From the NCBI GenBank assembly GCA_035527845.1, contig DATKZT010000082.1, positions 1 to 64,000 of the forward strand: 64,000 nt of DNA. The letters are read 5' to 3'. The position numbers and the translations under genes are program-made. Source of the DNA: JAUWKC01 sp035527845. Lineage in GTDB: Bacteria; Planctomycetota; Phycisphaerae; Sedimentisphaerales; Anaerobacaceae. Shown piece after piece: positions 17,579 to 26,076 of the stretch. Each line of letters begins with the position of its first letter. Position 1 is the first letter of the stretch. The notes under the pieces are model-generated. The model searched no databases. It had not been told where the DNA came from and saw nothing but the letters and a program-made list of their open reading frames with translations.

Positions 17579-18134
17579 TCTTTACACAGTCCCATTCAGC
17601 CAGCAACACTCTTTTCCTCAGTAGTCAATTATAATAGCTAATCTTCCGACACCCCTAAAGAAAATAATTATGCCAAATCAGCACGCATATACCTTAACCA
17701 GTGTAGCCATGCTGCTCGTTTGTTCAGACTCACAAATCCACGGCCGTCAAGCAAAATTAGTCCTTGGTCGATAGTCTTGAGTCCTGAGTCTTCGGTCTGT
17801 TGTCTTGCCAATCTTTCCCTTCCTACCCCCCTGATACCCTGCTCTCCTGATACCCACACCCTGATCTGCTGATATCCTGGCCCCCTTTCTTCTCGGCCCG
17901 AGAAGAATCTCCTTTACTTCCAACCCCAAATCGAGTATAATACCCACCAAATCGAATAATGAATACTAAACACTGACGACTAAACACTGAATACAAAATG
18001 CGGACCCCCCATCCAGCATCGAGCATCAAGAATCGAGCATCCAGTTATTTACCTGCCTATAAGGCAGCTATCTCACCGGGACCGCCCCTGTCTCACACAA
18101 CCCCGGCAAACTCGGCAAATTTACCCGCCGCTTG
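17579..18134. other. Gene-free, low-complexity intergenic stretch
   Basis: Apart from the probable queC promoter near 17628, the stretch holds repeated short words such as GAGTCCTGAGTCTTCGG and ACTAAACACTGA and ATCGAGCATC, typical of decayed planctomycete intergenic DNA. No RNA gene or credible ORF is seen; short open frames here lack ribosome sites and domain features. Confidence 0.5.
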
Positions 18135-18154
18135 CCCGCCGTTCGTTTGGCGGG
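18135..18154. repeat. 20-bp palindromic repeat, copy 3
   Basis: CCCGCCGTTCGTTTGGCGGG, one base different from the copy at 12197. It is followed by another GGCGGG word. The three copies lie on either side of the AT-rich cassette. Confidence 0.6.
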
Positions 18155-18319
18155 TCTGTTTGGCGGGCCGCCTAAACCCCCAGGAATCTGACTGCACCGA
18201 AAGTGAAAATGTACGAAGGATTACGTACGAATTTATCAGCAAATTATGCAAAACGAACCCAATCTTGTCCGCCTCCGGCGGATTCAAAACCCTTTATCTC
18301 GCAAAGGCTTACGAAAAAA

Positions 18320-18690
18320 CAGGCCCTCCGGCAGGACCCAAAAACGAACCCAAACGAACCCAAACGAACCCAAAACGAACCCAATTTTTGCCCCGTCAGG
18401 GCCCCTCAAAGCCAAAACGAACCCAAACGAACCCAAAACAAACCCAATTTCCCAAAAACCCAAAAATCAACCCAACCTTCTTCTACACAAGGCCTTACGA
18501 AACAAATGCCAAATTCTCTCCCACCAGAACGAACCCAAACAAACCCAAAGCTAACCCAATCAAAGCCAACTTCCTTATGCCTAACAAAACGAACGCAACT
18601 CCCCTTCCCACAAAGGCTTATGAAAATGAAACCACTTTCGGCCGTAACCAAAACAAACCCAATCAAACCCAATTTGGAAAGCAAAAGAAT
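18320..18690. repeat. AAACGAACCC tandem-word tract
   Basis: Many tandem copies of AAACGAACCC, AAACAAACCC and AACCCAAAACG run through this stretch with a 10-12 base period. It shares longer phrases with the tract at 1-235. All three forward frames are open and give Asn/Pro/Lys/Thr-rich strings (NPNEPKTNPI). The absence of any start context or codon bias argues that these are not genes. Its function, if any, is unknown. Confidence 0.8.
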
Positions 18691-18781
18691 GCTGCTGCCT
18701 TTGACGATTAACGGCCGGCGTGAGTCGTTTGGTTACTACGCTGACGAAATAGAAGCTGCAAAGGCGTACGACCGGGCAGCA
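18689..18781 (+). pseudogene. AP2/ERF-domain fragment
   Basis: The translation TINGRRESFGYYADEIEAAK followed by AYDRAA matches the second half of an AP2 domain, usual pattern G-x-F-x-x-E-x-E-A-A-x-A-Y-D-x-A-A. Such domains occur in bacterial HNH homing endonucleases. There is no nuclease part: the frame runs in from the repeat tract on one side and is replaced at about 18782 by an unrelated pilin-like fragment in another frame. Confidence 0.6.
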
Positions 18782-18783
18782 CC

Positions 18784-19296
18784 ATGTTTTGCCCTAATGC
18801 CCCCAGGAGATACAAGCACCTCCAGCAGGCCTGGGACGCCGGCGACGCCTGGAACAATCCCGACACCCTCTTTCCCCGGGACTGGGTCAAGGGCAGTTAC
18901 TGTTTCTACTGGAACTATACGGGCCTTTTGCAGGACCGTCTGTTCAAAGGTCCGCAACGTTTGTTCGGCGAGCGGGGGCAAAGCAAGCTGCTGGTCGCCT
19001 GCTATTTCGGATACAACTGCTGGCGCAGCCCGGATGCCTTCGGCAGCTGCGAAAGATTCAAGGGCGCCGGCGTCACGCCCGAGCGGCCGGAATCCTCAGC
19101 TTACTGGTCACGCCCGGCCGACGACAGCTTCGACCTGGACACAATCGAAATAGAGCTGCACGCCGGCTTCACCGACGGACACGTGGAAAGATTCACCGCC
19201 TCGGATGTAACTACCATGAAGGTCATAGTGAATCGATTCACTTGCGAGCCTTATGAATACGGCCCGGGATATTTTTATCTGCCTAATATTCCCTGA
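18784..19296 (+). pseudogene. 5'-truncated pseudopilin-like protein (H-X9-DG family type)
   Basis: The 170-residue frame lacks the N-terminal prepilin signal and hydrophobic helix but keeps the body seen in planctomycete pseudopilin-like secreted proteins: LFCPNAPRRYKHLQQAW-like opening, SYCFYWNYTGLL, LLVACYFGYNCWRSPDAFGS, and the C-terminal ELHAGFTDGHVERF with the DG motif. It begins directly after the AP2 fragment, so its own 5' end has been lost. An internal ATG could allow translation, but an exported pilin without its signal would not be assembled. Confidence 0.6.
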
Positions 19297-19620
19297 CGCC
19301 CTGCGGCTCGACTGAGCTCGCCGAGGTCCCCTGCCCCCTTTGGGCCGCCCACTTCTGCGGCGACATCGCGGCTGCGGCCATCCGTGCCATAAATGCCGGG
19401 GCGGACCGACAAGTCGGCTTGGGCCCTCTGGTTTTGCCTGCGGCTGGTCCCATAACAGGGGTTGGAGCACACAGGGGTCTTTGCGTGGCTCGTGCGGTAT
19501 TTCTTCGGGGATAGACGCCGGCCGGCCAAGGAAACTCTGGATTCGGCAGGTAATCTTTGTTATAATTATAATATATATTGCAGGATGAATGGGGTGTATG
19601 TTCACGGAGGCAAATCGGGG
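19297..19620. other. Gene-free stretch upstream of the beta-helix gene
   Basis: No gene is supported. An AT-rich TATAATTATAATATATATTG run at 19560-19580 is the best promoter candidate for the gene starting at 19621. Confidence 0.4.
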
Positions 19621-22494
19621 ATGAAAAGGTTTGCATTGGTCGTCACCTTGCTGCTGTGCGGCTCGCAGGCGCGCGCGCGGATATTGACTGTCGGCCCGGC
19701 GGGCTACGGCACTATTCAGTCGGCAATCAATGACGCCAATGACGGCGATACCGTCGTCGTCGCTGCCGGCGCCTATCAGGAGAACATCAACTTCCTCGGA
19801 AAAGCCATCACCGTTCGCTCGACAGACCCCAACGACCCCAACGTGGTTTCTGAGACGATAATTGACGGCTCGAATCCCCCCGACCCCAATTGCGCCAGCG
19901 TCGTCACCTTCAACGGCGGCGAAGGCAGCAATTCGGTCCTGGCCGGCTTTACCATAACCGGAGGCACGGGCTCCTGGCTGCTCGTCTCATGGGAGTATAA
20001 GGGACTGCGATGGAATCGCTGCGGCGGCGGCGCGGTCTGTTACAATATGTCCCAGCCAACCATCACAAAGAATGTTTTTGTGGGGAACCTCGCGGGCGTG
20101 GGAGGCGGCGTCTACATCTACGGCGACCCCGTCAATCCCAACGACCCCAGCAATCCTCCCTTTCACCTCAGCCCCCTGATTACCGACAACACCTTCATTG
20201 AGAATTCCGCTGTCATGGAGCATGGTTTCGAGCCTCCCGATGCCAACTATCCCACGCTCGACCACGGCGACGGCGGCGCTATCGTCGCCTTCCAGGGCTG
20301 CGACCCTGTAATAACCGGCAATCTTATCAGGAACAACCAGGCCGAATTCTACGGTGGCGGGATGCACCTGCGGCAGTGGAGCCACGGGCTTATCGAAAAC
20401 AATCAGATAATGGCCAACGACGCGAGCCTCGGCGGCGGTATCCACGTGACCTACGACTCGAGTCCCACCATTAGAAATAATCTGATTGAGCGAAATACCG
20501 CCGGAACCTTCGGCGGCGGTGGGCTTTACGTCTATGCCAGGTCTAATCCCACAATCGAGCAGAACCTCGTCGCCCACAACGACTGCTTTAACGGCGCCGG
20601 AATGGCAATATACGCCTCCAGCGCGCCGCTGATTCGCAATAATTTCATCGTCAATAACAAAAACGGCGCCGGCATCAGGGTCAGAGGCAGCGCCAAACCC
20701 GTCATCATCCACAATACCATAGCCGACAACTCCGCCCTCGTTTACAGCGGAGGCATTGACTGCACCGGAAATGTGACGCCCACCATCGAGAACAACATAA
20801 TCAGCGGCAGCGGCGAAGGCTATGGAATATACGCCGACGAGACCAGCTTCCCGGTGGTGCGGTATAACAACGTCTGGGACAATGGCGCCGGCGGGTACGG
20901 ACCCAACCTGCCCGACCAGACCGGAATCAACGGCAATATCTCGGCGCCGCCCGGCTTCGCCAACCCCGACGCCAACGACTATCATCTTAGTCTTACCAGC
21001 CGGTGCATAAATGCCGGCGACCCCAATTTCACGCACCAAGGCCTGATTGATTGGGACGGCGAATCGAGAAAGATGGGCCAGTTCGTCGATATCGGCGCCG
21101 ACGAGGCCTGGCCCGTCTGGAATCTCAGCGCGGACAAATACTACCTTGCCATTCAGCAGGCCATTGACGATGCCAACGACGGCGACACGATTGTCGTCAC
21201 GCAGGGCAGATATTATGAGAAAATAAGCTATCACACAAAGAATCTTGTCCTGCGCTCGGCCGACCCGAACGACTGGGCGGTAGTCGAGAAAACCATCATA
21301 GACGCCAATCAGACCGGAACCGTCGTCGCGATTGCCCAGGGTCAGGACGCCAATTGTGTCTTTGCCGGCTTCACAGTGACCGGTGGAGACGCCACGAACG
21401 GGCACGGCGGCGGCATCTACTGTTATGCCGGGCCGCGAATAGAGCGAAATATCATTACCGACAACTACTCTTTTTACAAAGGCGGAGGCGTCTACTTCTG
21501 GAGCAGCGACGCCACGGCCCTGCTGAATGACAATATAATCACTCGCAACACCGCGGACTTTGGCGCCGGCATACTGGCCGATACCGCAAGTCAGCCCGCC
21601 ATTACCAATAACATCATATCCGAAAACCACGCCGAGATTCTTCACGGAGGACTCGGCTGCTCTTACAATCTCCAAACGGTCCTGATAGCAGACAATCAAT
21701 TCTTTGCAAACACCGCCCAGTTCGGCGGCGGCATCTCCTGTGCCAGCAGCTCGCCGCTTATTTGCGGAAACCTGATCTGTGGAAATGTCGCGAGCGTGCA
21801 CGGCGGCGGGATAAAATTAAACTTCTCCAGTCCGCAGATAATTAATAATTCGATTGTCGACTGCTGCGCCCCCGCGGGAGCCGGGATATACTGCATGCTG
21901 GACTCGGACCCGAATATAGCCAACAATATTGTCGCCTTCGGCCGGCAGGGTGAAGGGATTTATTGCTACCACGACGCCAACCGGCCCAGCGAGCCCAATT
22001 TGGCGCACAACGACGTTTATGGCAATGCCGGCGGTAATTACGGCGGCAGCCTCACCGACCAGACGGGCGTGCGCGGCAATATAAGTGTGGACCCGAATTT
22101 CGTGCGCCTCGGCTCTTGGGACGACGCCAATACCCCCGGTGACGCCAATGATGATTTCTTCGTCCCCGGCAATTATCACCTGCTGCCCGGCTCGCCCTGC
22201 ATCGACGCCGGCGATAATAACTCAGTCCCCCCGTCTCTGCCTGTCGATATGGACGGGGAAGAAAGGGTATTCGAGGACGCCGTGGACATCGGCGCCGATG
22301 AGTTCGTCACCAACCCCTTTGACCTGAATACCGACGGCATCGTTGATTACCTGGAGCTAAAGACCATTACCGACTTCTGGCTGCAAAGCGGCAGCGGGCT
22401 GCCGGGCGATTTCTACCCGGATGACTTCATAGACTTCGCCGATTTCAGCCTCCTGGCCGCCCAGTGGCTCTGGACGGGCGGATGGTACGAATAA
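19621..22494 (+). CDS. Secreted right-handed parallel beta-helix protein with dockerin-like C-terminus
   Basis: The ATG at 19621 has GGAGG ten bases upstream and opens a signal peptide (MKRFALVVTLLLCGSQARA), giving a 957-residue protein; the frame is open further upstream but without a site. The body has two DUF1565-like units, each opening with TIQSAINDANDGDTVVV or AIQQAIDDANDGDTIVV, followed by many N-x-I-x-x-N-type beta-helix coils (for example PTIRNNLIERNTAG). The last ~60 residues hold two Ca-loop-like segments, DLNTDGIVDYLEL and DFYPDDFIDFADFSLLAAQW, similar to dockerin type I. It is likely a surface or secreted polysaccharide-binding or lyase-like protein. No catalytic residues can be assigned. 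Confidence 0.85.
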   Translation: MKRFALVVTLLLCGSQARARILTVGPAGYGTIQSAINDANDGDTVVVAAGAYQENINFLGKAITVRSTDPNDPNVVSETIIDGSNPPDPNCASVVTFNGGEGSNSVLAGFTITGGTGSWLLVSWEYKGLRWNRCGGGAVCYNMSQPTITKNVFVGNLAGVGGGVYIYGDPVNPNDPSNPPFHLSPLITDNTFIENSAVMEHGFEPPDANYPTLDHGDGGAIVAFQGCDPVITGNLIRNNQAEFYGGGMHLRQWSHGLIENNQIMANDASLGGGIHVTYDSSPTIRNNLIERNTAGTFGGGGLYVYARSNPTIEQNLVAHNDCFNGAGMAIYASSAPLIRNNFIVNNKNGAGIRVRGSAKPVIIHNTIADNSALVYSGGIDCTGNVTPTIENNIISGSGEGYGIYADETSFPVVRYNNVWDNGAGGYGPNLPDQTGINGNISAPPGFANPDANDYHLSLTSRCINAGDPNFTHQGLIDWDGESRKMGQFVDIGADEAWPVWNLSADKYYLAIQQAIDDANDGDTIVVTQGRYYEKISYHTKNLVLRSADPNDWAVVEKTIIDANQTGTVVAIAQGQDANCVFAGFTVTGGDATNGHGGGIYCYAGPRIERNIITDNYSFYKGGGVYFWSSDATALLNDNIITRNTADFGAGILADTASQPAITNNIISENHAEILHGGLGCSYNLQTVLIADNQFFANTAQFGGGISCASSSPLICGNLICGNVASVHGGGIKLNFSSPQIINNSIVDCCAPAGAGIYCMLDSDPNIANNIVAFGRQGEGIYCYHDANRPSEPNLAHNDVYGNAGGNYGGSLTDQTGVRGNISVDPNFVRLGSWDDANTPGDANDDFFVPGNYHLLPGSPCIDAGDNNSVPPSLPVDMDGEERVFEDAVDIGADEFVTNPFDLNTDGIVDYLELKTITDFWLQSGSGLPGDFYPDDFIDFADFSLLAAQWLWTGGWYE

Positions 22495-22724
22495 AACCCC
22501 CGTCCCGAAGCTGTTTCTCCTGCCGCAAAGTCCCATAACAGGTTTTCACAAAAGTGCGCTGCGCCGACGGACGATATGAAAAAAAGCGGGCATAATACCG
22601 CACCTGTTTGACAAGCGCGCCTGCACGGCAGAGCAGGCATTTGATTGCCGTGGGATTAGACAAGACTTCAGGAGCCCGGAATTGGTGCGGTATAGAAAGA
22701 CGAGCCGCATATCGGGGCCTTGAA

Positions 22725-23225
22725 ATGAAAAGAGGCTTCTCATTTGTCGAGCTGATGATTGTGGTAGCCGTTCTCGGCATCCTGGCGGCTATTGTCCTGC
22801 CCGAGTTCCAGTCTCATACGGTGCAGGCAAAGGAGGCTGCGGCCGGCAACAACCTTCACCTCTTGCGGGCAGCCATTGAGCTGTACGCCGCCCAGCATAG
22901 CGATGTGCCCCCCGGCTATCCCAACAACGACATGTCCGCCCTGCCCAATTCGGTGCTGTTCATCCTGCAATTGACCAAATCGACGAACGCATCAGGCCAG
23001 GCTGCCGAGGTCGGAACACAGGGTTATCCGCTGGGCCCGTACCTGTCGAAGATGCCGAAGAATCCGTTCAACGAAAAGACCATCCTGTTAATCATCGGCA
23101 ACGGTGAATCCCTCCCCGCCGAAGCGACGGGCGCCAACGGCTGGATATACAAGGCCTCGAAAAGAGACATCCGCCTCGACTGGCCCGGAACCGACCGAAA
23201 GGGCGTTCGCTACTTCGATTACTGA
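22725..23225 (+). CDS. Type II secretion pseudopilin-like protein
   Basis: Starting at ATG 22725, the 166-residue protein has a textbook prepilin N-terminus: a short basic leader MKRG, then FSFVELMIVVAVLGILAAIV with Glu at position +5 of the mature protein. It would be cleaved and methylated by a prepilin peptidase and assembled into a pseudopilus or pilus. The C-terminal part (about residues 35-166) is a globular head with NPFNEKTILLIIGNG. A longer upstream frame exists but would bury the signal. It follows the beta-helix gene by 230 bp and may help its export (inference). Confidence 0.88.
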   Translation: MKRGFSFVELMIVVAVLGILAAIVLPEFQSHTVQAKEAAAGNNLHLLRAAIELYAAQHSDVPPGYPNNDMSALPNSVLFILQLTKSTNASGQAAEVGTQGYPLGPYLSKMPKNPFNEKTILLIIGNGESLPAEATGANGWIYKASKRDIRLDWPGTDRKGVRYFDY

Positions 23226-23243
23226 CAGGGCCCGGCGTCGCTG

Positions 23244-23801
23244 TTACTGCCTTTGAAACACGAGGGTCTCAACGGGGTTGTCGTTCGGGTCCTGCTCGAA
23301 AACAAGGTCATCCTCGCCCTCGGCGCTGGCAACAGCCTTTGGAAAGCTGAACCACTGCGCCTCCCAGGTCCGCCCGTCATCCGAGACGGGGCCTGTGAAC
23401 CAGTCGGTGCTGTTGCCCTCCATTGCAAAGGAGCCCATATCGAGCTTGTAATGCTCCACGACCGCGCCAACGCTCAGCTCGCGCTGGTCGGGCGAGTATT
23501 GAACCGTCCACGGGCCCAGCTCGTAAACGCCTGTGCCTCTCTTAGTCGATACCGTAACAACTTTTTGCTTATTTGGAAAGACCCTGAGCGAGCCGTTCTC
23601 TATCACCCCTGAAGAAATGGTTCCGTCGGGCTCGATAACGAACTCCCAGCCCCTCTTGCCGTCCTTCCACGTCCCCGCAAGTTTCGGCGGGAACCGGCCA
23701 TCGCCCTCAACCGCCACACGCACATTATTGTCGTGTTTTTGACAGCCTGCAACCGCCGCAAGAGCTATCACACATCCGCTCACCAGGACCAGCCGCCTCA
23801 T
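23244..23801 (-). CDS. Putative lipoprotein of unknown function
   Basis: The 185-residue protein begins MRRLVLVSGCVIALAAVAGC: an n-region, hydrophobic core and lipobox AVAGC, so Cys20 is the probable lipidation site. The mature part has beta-rich features with WKDGKRGWEFVIEPDGTISS and WTVQYSPDQRELSVGA. I do not recognise the domain. It is convergent with the pseudopilin gene, 18 bp apart. Codon use fits the host. Confidence 0.7.
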   Translation of the reverse strand: MRRLVLVSGCVIALAAVAGCQKHDNNVRVAVEGDGRFPPKLAGTWKDGKRGWEFVIEPDGTISSGVIENGSLRVFPNKQKVVTVSTKRGTGVYELGPWTVQYSPDQRELSVGAVVEHYKLDMGSFAMEGNSTDWFTGPVSDDGRTWEAQWFSFPKAVASAEGEDDLVFEQDPNDNPVETLVFQRQ

Positions 23802-24065
23802 AATTCAACTCCCTAAATCTACACCTGTTTCAGAGCACCAATTCACACAGCCAACGGCAGTATTTTAGATACAAACGTGGGGGCTTGCAAGACAAAAAAA
23901 AAGGGTACATCCGGTTAATCCGCACGCGAAACAGTCATGTCGGCGTCTTGGAGTTATTTCGAGAGAAAAATCGTTTGGGCAGAGGCCCAAATTTGGGCAG
24001 GCGGGGGGAAATTTGTGCCTCTCGGGCCTTCCGAACCCCAATCCACCTACCCATTATTCGCAAGA

Positions 24066-24098
24066 CAAAAAAAGGGGCAAGCCCAAAGGCTTGCCCCC
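24066..24098 (-). terminator. Rho-independent terminator of the PEP-CTERM gene
   Basis: A perfect 10-bp stem GGGGCAAGCC/GGCTTGCCCC with a four-base loop (24074-24097) is followed, on the minus strand, by seven T. It lies 39 bp past the stop of the PEP-CTERM gene. Confidence 0.85.
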
Positions 24099-24136
24099 AA
24101 AGTAACTAACTAAGTTGTTGTTGGCCTCAGCATCGC

Positions 24137-24709
24137 TTATTTGCGGCGACGCAGAAGGGCCAGTCCGCCAAGACCCAGAAGGGCAACCGTCATCGGCTCA
24201 GGAACCTGGTGAATAACCACTGATCCCCACGTGCCATCAAATGGAGCACCAGTAAGGTATATCGTACCGCCGCTGGCGGTGTCGGGGGCAAGCGCGACAA
24301 GTACGTCGTTCAGGGGGTCGCCCGAGTCACAGTGAACCAGAATATGGTCAATGATGAGTCCCGGACCAATTCCGTTGAACGAGCCGCTCGAGATGTTGTA
24401 GCTCTCGCCGGGCGTGTATTCGATGGTCCGGTTGAAGCCTTCATTGTAGGCCCACGTCAGCGCGCTGACATCAAGGGTTCCCAGACCATCTACGCTCACG
24501 ACTGTATCCAGACTCTGCAAGTTTCCAGCGCCATCCGGGATGTAAACAATGTCGAGGTTGACCCAGTCGGACTCACCTATGGTGATGTCCTTCACCGGGT
24601 CAATCGGATCGCCGTTGAGGCTGGAAATCTGAAGGTCCATGATCGCGGCCTGGCCCAGAGAGGCCACTGCCAAAACAATTAGTAAGACTAGTAACTTTTT
24701 CATCATCAC
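24137..24709 (-). CDS. PEP-CTERM sorting-domain protein
   Basis: The 190-residue protein has a Sec signal peptide (MMMKKLLVLLIVLAVASLGQ, cut near QAA) and a C-terminal PEP-CTERM anchor: VPEPMTVALLGLGGLALLRR, i.e. VPEP, a hydrophobic helix and a basic tail. Such anchors are processed by exosortases linked to exopolysaccharide export. The middle has a cohesin-like beta pattern (ESDWVNLDIVYIPDGAGNL). A strong terminator follows. The neighbouring upstream gene is a dockerin-type exported protein on the same strand, 88 bp away. Function beyond envelope location is unknown. Confidence 0.88.
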   Translation of the reverse strand: MMMKKLLVLLIVLAVASLGQAAIMDLQISSLNGDPIDPVKDITIGESDWVNLDIVYIPDGAGNLQSLDTVVSVDGLGTLDVSALTWAYNEGFNRTIEYTPGESYNISSGSFNGIGPGLIIDHILVHCDSGDPLNDVLVALAPDTASGGTIYLTGAPFDGTWGSVVIHQVPEPMTVALLGLGGLALLRRRK

Positions 24710-24797
24710 AATCTCCTTCCAAAAAGAACTCTAAACTTTGGAAACAACAAACAAACTAACAAACAATTGACTAATCGTTCAACAAATCGCTCTCATT

Positions 24798-25577
24798 TTA
24801 CGGAGGGCAATTCTGGTTAAGGGTCGCCGGCGTATGCCCGGTGCTGAAGAAGTTCAGCTTCAGGGTATTGAGGTCGAGGAAGTTCACGGCATTATCATGG
24901 TTGTAGTCGGCGCAGCAGTTGTATAGGGGCTGACCCTTGGTGGCAAAGAAGGCGAGCTTCAACTGGTTCAGGTCAAGGAAGTTGACCGCGCCGTCGCAGG
25001 TGCCGTCACCAAGCGGCTGACCCGCACACTCGGTGAGCGTCCAGCAGTCCGGTACAGTCTTTTCCACATTGCAGTCGGTGATGATCGGCACGGTGGTGCT
25101 GGCGTCTTCATTGACGACGCCGCCGCGGATCTCATTCACACTGATGTGGACTTGAATGATCCCGGTGCCGCCGTCAACGCGGAACGAAACCAGGTTGCCG
25201 TCGGCAGCCGGGGGATCCTCAACGCCTGCTTCGTAAAGCGAGCCCATCTCGATGGTCATCGCATTCGCGGCATCCAGTGTCCCCGGATAGCTGCCGCTGC
25301 ACTTGCAGTCGCCCCACCCGGTCACATTGCCGCTGCCGTCGATCTGGATGCTGCCCGGGAAAATCTGATACCCGTAATCGGCGCTCAGGCACACCACATT
25401 GGAAAGGGTGCTGGTGCCGCTTAGCTCGACGTTAAACGCCATCCCGCGAACCGGACCAGCGGCCGCACCCGAGAACGAAACTGTGACATCACAGCCGTCC
25501 GCGGTGCACCAGACATCCATCGCCCACGTTGGCGCGGCGAGCAACAGAACTGCCGCAACAAAAATAAACTTTTTCAT
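24798..25577 (-). CDS. Secreted dockerin type I domain protein
   Basis: The 259-residue protein has a signal peptide (MKKFIFVAAVLLLAAPTWA). Residues 20-150 look like a cohesin-type beta-sandwich (VTVSFSGAAAGPVRGMAFNV). Residues 190-250 carry two Ca-binding dockerin repeats, GDGTCDGAVNFLDLNQLKLA and DYNHDNAVNFLDLNTLKLNF. Cysteine-rich linkers join them. The likely role is an envelope or extracellular scaffold. GAGGTAG lies just upstream of the ATG. A long structured 5' region (25578-25850) precedes it. Confidence 0.82.
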   Translation of the reverse strand: MKKFIFVAAVLLLAAPTWAMDVWCTADGCDVTVSFSGAAAGPVRGMAFNVELSGTSTLSNVVCLSADYGYQIFPGSIQIDGSGNVTGWGDCKCSGSYPGTLDAANAMTIEMGSLYEAGVEDPPAADGNLVSFRVDGGTGIIQVHISVNEIRGGVVNEDASTTVPIITDCNVEKTVPDCWTLTECAGQPLGDGTCDGAVNFLDLNQLKLAFFATKGQPLYNCCADYNHDNAVNFLDLNTLKLNFFSTGHTPATLNQNCPP

Positions 25578-25850
25578 AATACTACCTCACTTTCTTTTCT
25601 TCTTTTGGCGAAGCCACACACTTCGCCCACTCTTGGTTCAAACCATAAAAACTTCACTACTCCTGCCCTAACACAACAATTAGTCATCCAAGAAACAGCC
25701 CCGGCCGGCAGGATAGCGGGGCAGACTAAGTAACACTTATCCGCTCCTCCAAACCTCCTTTCTCGCCTTTCGGCGAAATTGCGTGCTATTCACCATTAGC
25801 ACTACATCTTACTTCTTGGTGAAGGCTAAGCGTATATTATCAGAAGGCGT
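25578..25850 (-). promoter_or_regulatory. Structured 5' leader of the dockerin gene (possible cis-regulatory RNA)
   Basis: Read on the minus strand, the leader contains successive hairpins: GTGCTA...TAGCAC (near 25795), TTCGCC-GAAA-GGCGA (near 25770), and GGCGAAG...CTTCGCC close to the gene (25607-25627). Purine-rich GGAGGTTTGGAGGAGCGG lies between the second and third. No known riboswitch consensus is met; in particular the GEMM/c-di-GMP core is absent. The remainder to 26076 holds only the gene-free region before the rodA-like gene. Confidence 0.35.
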
Positions 25851-26076
25851 CACCAAAATCAAGAGGAAAAATAGAAAAAGTTGAAAAATTTTTTCAAGAA
25901 ATCCCGCAGGAGGCAAAAAAGGGCCGGCGGCGGGTCATATTTGGCCGGGCGCCTTTCTTCGGCGGCTTTTGCGCCCCGGCAGGGGTCCGGGGCCCCTCCT
26001 GGCCCAAAAAAACCGTTCTTTCGCAACTCTCGCGGCCGATATAGCAATTATTAGGGTTTTCTGGTACTTTTGCCCC

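Noticed and set aside
18203..19153. 316-codon frame through the repeat tract and AP2 piece
   Set aside because: It is repeat-derived and chimeric; only the short AP2 segment has homology-like character.
19987..21801. 604-codon antisense frame within the beta-helix gene
   Set aside because: It mirrors the GC-rich repeated coding strand; the sense frame has a signal peptide and beta-helix pattern, the antisense has neither.
25760..25810. Possible c-di-GMP-I (GEMM) riboswitch upstream of the dockerin gene
   Set aside because: A CACGCAA word is present but the conserved GGGCAAACC and GACGCAAAGCC blocks are missing.
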